A stretch of 64,000 nt of DNA, from positions 310,001-374,000 of the forward strand of contig CANKZM010000002.1 in NCBI GenBank assembly GCA_947488305.1. Direction: 5' to 3'. Below, one piece after another: positions 36,120 to 44,125 of the stretch. The notes beneath the pieces are model-generated. The model was given only the letters and a program-made list of their open reading frames with translations. It had not been told where the DNA came from and made no database searches. Within the stretch, counting starts at the first letter, position 1; every line of letters starts with the position of its first letter. Origin of the DNA: an uncultured Roseobacter sp. Its GTDB lineage: Bacteria > Pseudomonadota > Alphaproteobacteria > Rhodobacterales > Rhodobacteraceae. Both the position numbers and the translations under genes were made by a program.

Positions 36120-37439
36120 TTAGTTGTTGCCTAAGTTCAGCGCAGGCAAAGCCAGTCCACCATTACTACCAGAGGCCTGAAGCGGTGCCAGCCCGCCGCC
36201 TCCTGCGCCCCCTGTGATAGAGGCTTTGATTACGGCGTTCCGCTCAGCGGTCTTGCTTGGGACAAATACAGGTTGTGCCCCTTGTTCCATCGACGACAGA
36301 GCTGTCTGATACCATGATGTTGATGCCGCAGGGGATGCTGTGGCTCCAAAGCCCCAGCGTGTGTGGTGCCCCATAACCTCAGCATATGGCATCTGGCCGG
36401 TCGCCAGCATGACAGTTGCACCACCCAAAGCCATTTTGGCATCGTCCTGCCGATACCCGAGGCCCAGGCAGATCTGCCCATACCCGCTGGCAGTGTCCAT
36501 GTTGCCCTGGAAAATCGTATTGGTGACTTGTTGTGCCTGGGTCGCGACAAGTTTCACGTCCCCTGTACCGATTTGCGAGCTTGCAGGTTCCAATGCATCT
36601 GCAATCTGCGTGCACGCCGCTGCAAGTTGCGCGTCTGTCTGCCCCGCCTGTGCTGCGAGACCCTGGCTTTGCGTCATCGCGAAGGAACGAGCTTCACAGA
36701 ATTGTTCGCCAAGCGCCTGTTCCGGATCGCGGACGTTGCTGGCCAAAATGACACCCTGATTGGCCTGCGTCATCCCGGCAACCAGTTCACAATGGCTTGC
36801 CATGGATGCTGTCGGTGCCTGGTTCAAAGGCGCAAGAGGTGCGAATGCCAAAGGCTGGTCCTGACCGCCAGCCACTTGGCCGCCACCGACTGCAGCGCGC
36901 GCGACCGCGCCCTGGTCATTGTAAACACCCTGCTGCTGTCCGTTATTTATACCGCCTCTGTAGCGATCAGCATAAGAGGGATCATTAAAGGCTTTCAGAA
37001 GGCCTTTCGTACCCTCGTTCGCGACGACCTCTGGATAAGCAGCACCGCCGCCAGCTTGCAAACGCTGGTGTGCGCCGACGAGTTGGCCACGCTGATAGTC
37101 GTCAAGATAGCCGCTGGGCTGATACCCCATATAGGATTGATAATTGGCGATGGCCGCACGAGACCGCTGCCCCAGCGCGCCATCGACCGTGCCGACAGGA
37201 AAGCCAAAACCGTTCAAAGCGGCCTGCACTTCTCGGTTCTGCTGGCGCTGGTAGCTGCTTGCGCCTGACCGTTGCTGCGAGCTTTTCTTGCGTTGGTTTT
37301 TGCCGACCTGATTGTTGATCAATGCGCCCACTGCGGCACCGACCGCAAAGGCACCCAGATTGCTGTCAGCTGAAGCTGTTGTTGATGTAATAACTAAAGT
37401 TGCGGCAACTGCCGCTGCAATTCCATGTCTTTTTTTCAT
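36120..37439 (-). CDS. Secreted peptidoglycan-binding-domain protein, paralog 2
   Basis: This 439-residue protein is a full-length tandem paralog of the previous gene: signal peptide (MKKRHGIAAAVAATLVITSTTASA), glycine-zipper-like stretch (LGAFAVGAAVGALINNQ), peptidoglycan-binding_1 domain (REVQAALNGFGFPVGTVDGALGQRSRAAI) and the same cysteine-containing C-terminal domain (HCELVAG, FCEARS, QICLGLGYRQDD, GHHTRWGFG). It should be periplasmic and may tie a complex to the cell wall. It reads away from the protease gene at 37856 across a 416-base region, an arrangement that fits joint control. A role with the operon is inference. Confidence 0.78.
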   Translation of the reverse strand: MKKRHGIAAAVAATLVITSTTASADSNLGAFAVGAAVGALINNQVGKNQRKKSSQQRSGASSYQRQQNREVQAALNGFGFPVGTVDGALGQRSRAAIANYQSYMGYQPSGYLDDYQRGQLVGAHQRLQAGGGAAYPEVVANEGTKGLLKAFNDPSYADRYRGGINNGQQQGVYNDQGAVARAAVGGGQVAGGQDQPLAFAPLAPLNQAPTASMASHCELVAGMTQANQGVILASNVRDPEQALGEQFCEARSFAMTQSQGLAAQAGQTDAQLAAACTQIADALEPASSQIGTGDVKLVATQAQQVTNTIFQGNMDTASGYGQICLGLGYRQDDAKMALGGATVMLATGQMPYAEVMGHHTRWGFGATASPAASTSWYQTALSSMEQGAQPVFVPSKTAERNAVIKASITGGAGGGGLAPLQASGSNGGLALPALNLGNN

Positions 37440-37855
37440 AGCCTTACCCTGATCAAATCTACCTAAATTTCTCTAATTAAATCAGATTCGCCGTTCCGAC
37501 ACACGGTTTTTTTCTGATTCTACAGGGTTGTGATCCAGGTAATCAGTACATTTTGACCGTTTTTTAGCCCCGATAACCGCCTGTTCCAGTAATAGCGTGT
37601 GGGATACCCTTGATCGACTACCTGCAATGTAAAACGAGACAAAGACCGCCGGTTTTGTGCCCAGACTCTCATTGACGCCATTTTTTTTATGCCGTTATCT
37701 GAAAGTGTGGGTGTTCAGGGGCTGATTTGCCAACTTGGGTAGAGAATTGTTTTTCCTCGCTCTTTGAGGGCAGTCGTTTGAAAAGGCATGTTGAGCATCC
37801 GATTTTGATTGATGTCGACCGTTTCGGTCAGACGAGTTGTTGAGCGGGGCCTTCG
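37440..37855. promoter_or_regulatory. Divergent upstream region between paralog 2 and the SrfABC-like operon
   Basis: This 416-base gap is more AT-rich than its neighbours and holds no supported gene. It must contain the promoters of both the reverse-strand peptidoglycan-binding genes and the nine-gene forward operon. I see no confident operator, sigma-factor box or terminator. Confidence 0.5.
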
Positions 37856-39685
37856 ATGGCTGAACATTTCCTGACCAAGACGCGCATTGACCTAGGGCGC
37901 TGTATCGAGGTGGGTGGCGCACGGGCTGTTGACCAGTATGACAAGCTTTTTGCTGCGCTGTCCGCCAAAGCCAGCCCGGACGTAGCTAAGCTTTTTGCCG
38001 AACCTCTGATCAGCAAAGGCAACGATCAGGCAGCTTCGACGGTATCTTGGTACAGTGACCGGCCCGGCCAGGGTGTCCCAATTTCCAAACTTGATCCGGC
38101 CGCTCAGGAAAACGTTGCTGCGGCCCTGCGGTCGGGGTTGGAGAAAATAAAGGATCTGCTGGACGACTCCGAGGTTGGTGCGCTGGCAGCCGCGGCGCTT
38201 TACATTGGCGGGTCCGGGGACATCTGGTCGGTTGACGGCAAGCCGGTGCTCGTCAATTGGGGCTTGATGCCGGAGGCTGGCTCTGATGCTGCGGCGCGCG
38301 GTGCCCACTATGCCGATACCCTCGGGCCATATTTCTCAATGGAAACACCACCACCTTTGACGGAATCTGAACAGGAAAGCCGTCGTGCTGACAAGGTTGC
38401 TGCAGTTGCCGCAGCCACCGCTGCCGCAACGGCAGCCGCTGTGCCGTCTGCGGCTGGCGCTTCAGATACGGCGTCGGCATCTGAGAAAACCGCTTCCGCC
38501 GCCGCGTCGACCGTGAAATCTTCTGGCGGTTCGGGCGGAGATATACCGCCGGACCAGCAAACGAGAGTGCGAGGGCGTGTGCCTTTGATCGCTTGGTTGC
38601 CGATGGTTCTTTTGCTTTTGCTCTTCGGCGGTGTCTTGGCATGGTTGCTGACGCCCGGAAATCGGATTTTTGCCGATGACGGACCCCAACCGGTCATTGC
38701 GGACGCCGAGACGTTGCGCGCGGCGCGAGAGATCAACCGCGCACTGGAGCAGCGCCTTGCTGACTTGAACGTCGCGCTGAACGGTGCGGTGTGCCGGGCT
38801 GACGGCACATTGCTGATGCCCGACGGCATGACGATCGAAGGGCTGCTGCCGCCAGAGCTTGAGGGTGGTCCGGCTCAGGGCGGCGAAATCGTCAAAGGGG
38901 CGCAAACTCCTGTTTTGCCGCCCGCGCCAGAACGTGTGGTTGTTGCCCCGGGCGACGGACAGATTACAGATACCGCGCGTCTTTTGGAGCATATTGATGC
39001 GCGCACGGCGATGGTACTTGCGGGAACGGCGACTGGCGTGGGTGCCGGCACCGGGTTCTTTGTCGGACCAAACCTGATGATCACCAATTATCACGTGGTG
39101 GCCGGTGCGACGCCCGACAATCTTTTTGTGACCAATAAGGCGATGGGCGGGCTCAAGCGTGCTGAGATCCTGAAGCTCTTTGGTCCGATGCGCGAAGTGG
39201 GCGCTGATTTCGCTCTGTTGCGGGTCGAGGCGGCAGATCAGCCTTTCTACACAATCCGCCAGAGCGATGAATCGATGCGGCTACAGTCCGTGATTACCGC
39301 AGGTTATCCTGGCGATGTGCTGAACACAGACAGTGCGTTTCAGGCCTTGAAACGTGGCGATGCCTCCGCAGTGCCAGGCCTGACAGTGACCGACGGCACG
39401 GTAAATGCCGAACAGGCGCTTTCTGCCACGACCAATGCCGTCGTGCATTCCGCGCCAATCTCCAAGGGGAACTCAGGCGGGCCGCTGATCGACATGTGTG
39501 GGCGGGTTGTGGGGGTGAACACCTTTGTAGTGCAGGGACCTTTGCGCAACCTCAACTTCGCGCTCGCCACGGATGACTTGCTGGCGTTTCTACAGGGCAC
39601 ACCGGCCCAGCCGGTTGTGACGGGGGAGGCCTGCGCGCCGCTTGTTGCGCGTCCGACACCTGTCCCAGCTGCGTCTGGCCAATGA
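37856..39685 (+). CDS. Membrane-anchored trypsin-like serine protease, first gene of the SrfABC-like operon
   Basis: The 609-residue protein has four parts: an N-terminal domain (1-~165) homologous to the one in the next gene (shared LFAEP, VP-x-S-x-L, KPVLVNWG); an alanine-rich linker; one membrane helix (~242-266, IAWLPMVLLLLLFGGVLAWLL) followed by a short coiled coil ending in Cys; and a chymotrypsin-fold protease domain (~385-590) with an apparently intact triad, His413 (NYHVV), Asp451 (ADFALL) and Ser540 (KGNSGGPL). No signal peptide precedes it, so the N-domain should be cytoplasmic and the protease periplasmic, as in DegS. There is no PDZ domain. The substrate is unknown. Confidence 0.85.
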   Translation: MAEHFLTKTRIDLGRCIEVGGARAVDQYDKLFAALSAKASPDVAKLFAEPLISKGNDQAASTVSWYSDRPGQGVPISKLDPAAQENVAAALRSGLEKIKDLLDDSEVGALAAAALYIGGSGDIWSVDGKPVLVNWGLMPEAGSDAAARGAHYADTLGPYFSMETPPPLTESEQESRRADKVAAVAAATAAATAAAVPSAAGASDTASASEKTASAAASTVKSSGGSGGDIPPDQQTRVRGRVPLIAWLPMVLLLLLFGGVLAWLLTPGNRIFADDGPQPVIADAETLRAAREINRALEQRLADLNVALNGAVCRADGTLLMPDGMTIEGLLPPELEGGPAQGGEIVKGAQTPVLPPAPERVVVAPGDGQITDTARLLEHIDARTAMVLAGTATGVGAGTGFFVGPNLMITNYHVVAGATPDNLFVTNKAMGGLKRAEILKLFGPMREVGADFALLRVEAADQPFYTIRQSDESMRLQSVITAGYPGDVLNTDSAFQALKRGDASAVPGLTVTDGTVNAEQALSATTNAVVHSAPISKGNSGGPLIDMCGRVVGVNTFVVQGPLRNLNFALATDDLLAFLQGTPAQPVVTGEACAPLVARPTPVPAASGQ

Positions 39686-39697
39686 TGGCGCTGCGCA

Positions 39698-40984
39698 ATG
39701 AATGAATCGCTGCTGACAAACACCTCGACCGAAGGCCTGAAGCCGCTGGGCACTGCGCCCCAACGGTCCTACGAGCTGGTCAGTGACACGGTGCGACAGC
39801 GATTTGGAGCGGCCCACGCGGCACTATTCGCTGAACCCGTCGCTACGCAATATGGTGATCGGTTCGACTGGTATGCACCGGTGTCGGGCAAGGCCGTCCC
39901 TCTAACCTCACTAGAAGATCAGGAGCCGGCGCGCGCGGTGATCGAGAATCTGGTGCGCGATATCAAGGAAATGTCGGACGAGTTGCTGACGTCCAAGCTC
40001 GCTGATGATCAACGTCTTGGCGAAGCCTTGGCCAACGCGTTGGAAATCCCCAATGAAGAGTCGATCTTTGTGATCGAACCCGACGGGGGCGGAACGCCGC
40101 AGCCGGTTCTGGTGAACTGGGCCTGGACGCGCGACGAACAAGTTGCGGTGCGCGGGGTTTTGACCGGCATGGATCGGCGGGTTCCAGAGAAACGCCCCGG
40201 CTACGTTGCACCGCCACCAATGGCGGCTGCGACGGCGGGTGGTGCGGCGGCCGCCGGTGTAGCAGGGGGTGTAAGTCCGATCTGGTGGTGGCTGGTTTGG
40301 CTCGGATGGGCCCTGCTGGCCTTGCTGATCGCAGCCACCATCTATCTTTTGATCGAACCCTGCGCCTTGCGGGTCTCTTGGTTGCCGAACAACTGCGAGC
40401 AGGTCGAAGTGGTACCAGATACTCTGGCTGAAGAACGCGCCATGCTCGAAGATCAAATTGCGCTTGTACAAAAAGAAATCGCGATACAGGACCGACTTTG
40501 CCAGCCTGATTTTGCGCAACTCCCGATCCCTGATCCACCGGCCACAGTGCCACCGCCAACTGGGATTCAGCCCAGCCTTCCCATCGATCCCGAAGTGGAC
40601 AATCGGGCGGAAGCTGCGGGTGCGCAGCGCGGAGATTTGTCCTTTACGCTGATTTGGGAAGGCACGGATGATCTGGATCTGCACACAACCTGTCCGCGCG
40701 GCGAGACGTTGTTTTTCCTCGACAAGGCGCGGTGTAACGGGGTGATGGATTTGGATATGAACGGCTTTCAGGTCGTACCGAACCCGGTGGAGAACGCTTA
40801 TTTCACCGATCCGCTACCGGGGGACTACCGGGTACGTGTGCATCTTTACCGCAAGCGTGAAGGAAGCGGGCCCATCGGATTTACCTTGCAAGTGCGCGAA
40901 GGTGATCGGGTCACGACACAAAAAGGCGAGGTTTCGGAAGGTGCCGAAAACTGGCAATATACCTATCGGTATAAGGGAAAATGA
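39698..40984 (+). CDS. SrfA-like membrane protein with YfaP/DUF2135-like C-terminal domain
   Basis: The 428-residue protein repeats the layout of the protease gene before it: homologous N-terminal domain (~30-165: LFAEPVATQYG, WYAPVSGKAVPLTSL, PQPVLVNWAW), a single membrane helix (~195-219, WWWLVWLGWALLALLIAATIYLLI), a coiled coil ending RLC, and then a different C-terminal beta-sandwich domain (~305-428; LSFTLIWEGTDDLDLHTTCPRGE) that resembles the YfaP/DUF2135 type. It starts 12 bases after the protease stop and overlaps the SrfB-like start. Its position matches SrfA in SrfABC loci, but the match is by layout, not by confirmed similarity. Confidence 0.72.
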   Translation: MNESLLTNTSTEGLKPLGTAPQRSYELVSDTVRQRFGAAHAALFAEPVATQYGDRFDWYAPVSGKAVPLTSLEDQEPARAVIENLVRDIKEMSDELLTSKLADDQRLGEALANALEIPNEESIFVIEPDGGGTPQPVLVNWAWTRDEQVAVRGVLTGMDRRVPEKRPGYVAPPPMAAATAGGAAAAGVAGGVSPIWWWLVWLGWALLALLIAATIYLLIEPCALRVSWLPNNCEQVEVVPDTLAEERAMLEDQIALVQKEIAIQDRLCQPDFAQLPIPDPPATVPPPTGIQPSLPIDPEVDNRAEAAGAQRGDLSFTLIWEGTDDLDLHTTCPRGETLFFLDKARCNGVMDLDMNGFQVVPNPVENAYFTDPLPGDYRVRVHLYRKREGSGPIGFTLQVREGDRVTTQKGEVSEGAENWQYTYRYKGK

Positions 40985-43900
40985 TGTTTGAAGAACGCGT
41001 TGGTAGACTGAAGCAATTGGTTGAGTTTGGCGAGGAAGTCGCACTGGTACCCTACAGCGGGGTCCAGATGCTCGATTTCGGCTTCAACCTCGACATGCTC
41101 GAGGTCAAGGGCTCCAAATTCATCGAGCGGGTCACACGTGAAGAAGGCGGTGAGGTCGAACGTACGCTTATTCCCTTGAGTGGAAATGACGAACGTGATG
41201 AACCCATTCTGGAGGCGTCGCTCGAAACCGATGATGCCTATTCGGTGCGCCCCATTGCGGCATTGGAACCCTTCCTTGAGAAATGGGTGCCGGTCCCCGT
41301 CCTGCGGATGAAAAGCCAGCGCGGACCCAGTGGGGAAGAACGGTTCGACCCCGGCCCCTCAAGCTGGGCGCGGATGCGGGTCGTGGAACTTGAGACGCCG
41401 GATTCAGACACAGGGCACACCCACCGGGTACAATTGGCGCTTGATACCAATCTGATGGCGGGCGGCCAGCCGGGTCACTACATCGCGCCCGAGGTGGCCG
41501 ATGCCGAAAAACCCCGTGATTTCAGGCTCGTTTCCGACCCCATGCATATGGATTGGTTCCTGCGTCGCCTGGAAGAAGCCGAGGACGGTTCGGTCATCGA
41601 CCTGCAACTTTGGGTGTCGGACTGGCTGAAAGAGCTTTTCATGAGCTACAAGCGGGCCGAGCGCCCGGGTCGTCAGGTGCTGGAGGAAAACCTGCCTCAC
41701 CAATTCGAACACTGGGCGCGCTTTCTTGCCTTCCTCAACCTGATCGAAAAAGCCGTCAAACCACCCAAGATGCGTTTTGTGAACACGGTGGCCGAGCGCG
41801 ATGCGGTCACGCCAGTATCCGTCGATCTGGTGCTCGACATCGGTAACAGCCGCACATGTGGCATCCTGATCGAACAGTTCGCGGGCGAGAGCCGCGTGGA
41901 TCTTGCACGGTCCTTCCCGCTGGAGATCCGCGACTTGTCTCGGCCTGAACTCATGTACTCAGGCCTTTTCGAAAGCCGGGTGGAATTTGCCGAATTGCGA
42001 TTTGGTGATGAGCGGTTTGCAAGCCGCTCCGGACGCCGCAACGGGTTTCTGTGGCCCAGTTTCGTACGCCTTGGCCCGGAAGCGGTCCGCTTGGTGCAAG
42101 GAGAAGAGGGAACCGAGACCATATCGGGATTGTCCTCGCCCAAACGCTACCTTTGGGATGACGGGGCCGTGTCACAGGACTGGCGCTTTCACAACCACCT
42201 GGATCCGAACAACCTGCCCAAAGCCGTCCGCGCTGCCATGCGCCACCTAAATGAGGCTGGGGACGTAATCGAACAACTCCGCCGCGACATCAAGGATGGC
42301 GTGCGCGAAACCGGCACCGCGAGCACAACGCCTGCGATCCGGCCACGGTTTTCACGGTCGTCACTCTTTGGTTTCATGCTGGCGGAGATCATCGCCCATG
42401 CCCTTATTCAGGTGAACGATCCCGCCTCGCGGTCGCGTCGGGCGCAAAGCGATCTGCCACGCCGGTTGAACCGGATCATCCTCAGCCTGCCCACAGCGAC
42501 GTCTATTCAGGAACAGGCAATCATGCGGTCGCGCACCGAAGGCGCGCTGCAGCTTGTCTGGTCGATGTTGGGGATCGCGGATGGCGACAGTTCCATTTCG
42601 CAACGTCCTGAGCTGAAGATTGAGTGGGATGAGGCGAGCTGTACCCAGCTTGTGTACCTATACAGCGAGCTGACCCAGAAGTTCGAAGGCCGTATTGACA
42701 CTTTCCTGACTCTCAAAGGCAAGGAGCGGCAGGTAGAAGGACAACCTGCACCTGAGCCGACCCTTCGGCTTGCCTGCATTGATATTGGCGGCGGCACGAC
42801 CGACCTGATGATCACCACCTATCGCGGAGAGGCGAACCGGGTGCTGCACCCCGACCAGACCTTCCGCGAAGGGTTCCGCGTGGCGGGCGACGATCTCGTG
42901 CACCGGGTTGTCAGTGCCATTGTCATCCCGCGTTTGCAGGAAAGTATCGAGGCGGCCGGTGGATCCTATGTCGCTGAGAAGATGCGCGAGCTTTTCGGCG
43001 GCGACAGGGGCGGACAAGATCAACAGGCCGTCCAACGCCGGCGGCAGTTCTCTGTCCGCGTCTTGATCCCGATGGCCGAGGCGATCCTTGCGGCGTCCGA
43101 GGATTCCGATGAGTTCGAAGCGATCGACCTGCATCCGGCACAGGTTCTTGCACTCGAAATACCCGGCGAAGATGCCGCAGAAGACGACATCGCGGAATAC
43201 GCCTCGCCTGAGGTATTGCAATACCTGGAAAAAGCCGCCGCCGAATGCGGAGCATCAGACTGGCGTTTGGTTGACATGGTTCTGCAAACGTCGCGCGAAG
43301 ATGTCGATGCGATCTCACGTGAGGTCTTCCAGAAAGTCCTCAGCAACATGTGCGAGGTGATTGACCATCTGGGTTGTGATATCGTGTTGCTGACGGGTCG
43401 TCCGTCACGCTTGCCGGCAGTGCGGTCCATCATCGAAGAGATGATGGTTGTGCCGCCGCACCGTCTGATTTCCATGCACAAATACAAGACTGGGCGCTGG
43501 TATCCCTTCCGCGATCCCATCACGCAGCGCATCGGCGACCCGAAGTCCACGGTTGCGGTGGGCGGGATGCTGATTGCGCTGTCTGAAAGCCGGATTCCAA
43601 ACTTCAAGGTGACAACAGAAGCCTTCCAGATGAGATCAACCGCGCGCTTCATTGGGGAGATGGACCGCAATGGTCAGATCGTGCGCGAGCGTGTGCTTTT
43701 CTCCGACATCGATCTCGACCAGAAGGGCAAGTCAGGCGACCAGATGGCCAGCCTGCAGATGTTCTCGCCTGTCCATATCGGGTCGCGCCAACTGGATTTG
43801 GAGCGCTGGACGACAACGCCCCTGTTCCGGCTTGATTTCAATAATTCGAACACGCCCGGCGCGCCGCAGCATCCAACACCGATTACCGTAACGCTGGAGA

Positions 43901-44097
43901 AAGACGAGGGCGATGATGACGATGAACAAACATCCGTCGCCAAGCTGAAGCGTGAGAGCCTGCGTGAAGCTTTCAAGATCGTAGAATTGGTGGATGGCGA
44001 AGGCGACGAGATGAAGACCAGTGCGGTCACGCTCAAGCTGCAAACGCTGGGGTTTGAGGACGACTATTGGATCGATACCGGGGTCTACAGAATATGA
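40981..44097 (+). CDS. srfB: SrfB-like protein with actin/Hsp70-type ATPase core
   Basis: The 1038-residue protein shows the ATPase motifs of the actin/Hsp70 superfamily: phosphate-1 LVLDIGNSRTCG (283-294), phosphate-2 CIDIGGGTTDLM (599-610) and adenosine LLTGRPSRLP (803-812). The N-terminal ~270 residues and long inserts lie outside the core. Length, motif spacing and the next gene fit the SrfB family (first noted among SsrB-regulated genes of Salmonella). It should be cytoplasmic. The ATG at 40981 overlaps the preceding stop; a second ATG at 40984 is equally possible. The C-terminus is acidic (DEGDDDDEQ). Confidence 0.85.
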   Translation: MMFEERVGRLKQLVEFGEEVALVPYSGVQMLDFGFNLDMLEVKGSKFIERVTREEGGEVERTLIPLSGNDERDEPILEASLETDDAYSVRPIAALEPFLEKWVPVPVLRMKSQRGPSGEERFDPGPSSWARMRVVELETPDSDTGHTHRVQLALDTNLMAGGQPGHYIAPEVADAEKPRDFRLVSDPMHMDWFLRRLEEAEDGSVIDLQLWVSDWLKELFMSYKRAERPGRQVLEENLPHQFEHWARFLAFLNLIEKAVKPPKMRFVNTVAERDAVTPVSVDLVLDIGNSRTCGILIEQFAGESRVDLARSFPLEIRDLSRPELMYSGLFESRVEFAELRFGDERFASRSGRRNGFLWPSFVRLGPEAVRLVQGEEGTETISGLSSPKRYLWDDGAVSQDWRFHNHLDPNNLPKAVRAAMRHLNEAGDVIEQLRRDIKDGVRETGTASTTPAIRPRFSRSSLFGFMLAEIIAHALIQVNDPASRSRRAQSDLPRRLNRIILSLPTATSIQEQAIMRSRTEGALQLVWSMLGIADGDSSISQRPELKIEWDEASCTQLVYLYSELTQKFEGRIDTFLTLKGKERQVEGQPAPEPTLRLACIDIGGGTTDLMITTYRGEANRVLHPDQTFREGFRVAGDDLVHRVVSAIVIPRLQESIEAAGGSYVAEKMRELFGGDRGGQDQQAVQRRRQFSVRVLIPMAEAILAASEDSDEFEAIDLHPAQVLALEIPGEDAAEDDIAEYASPEVLQYLEKAAAECGASDWRLVDMVLQTSREDVDAISREVFQKVLSNMCEVIDHLGCDIVLLTGRPSRLPAVRSIIEEMMVVPPHRLISMHKYKTGRWYPFRDPITQRIGDPKSTVAVGGMLIALSESRIPNFKVTTEAFQMRSTARFIGEMDRNGQIVRERVLFSDIDLDQKGKSGDQMASLQMFSPVHIGSRQLDLERWTTTPLFRLDFNNSNTPGAPQHPTPITVTLEKDEGDDDDEQTSVAKLKRESLREAFKIVELVDGEGDEMKTSAVTLKLQTLGFEDDYWIDTGVYRI

Positions 44098-44125
44098 TGG
44101 TGGGATATGAGAATGGTGCGGTGCA

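Noticed and set aside
38253-39094. Long reverse-strand frames inside the protease gene
   Set aside because: High-GC shadows of the forward gene, lacking domains or start signals.
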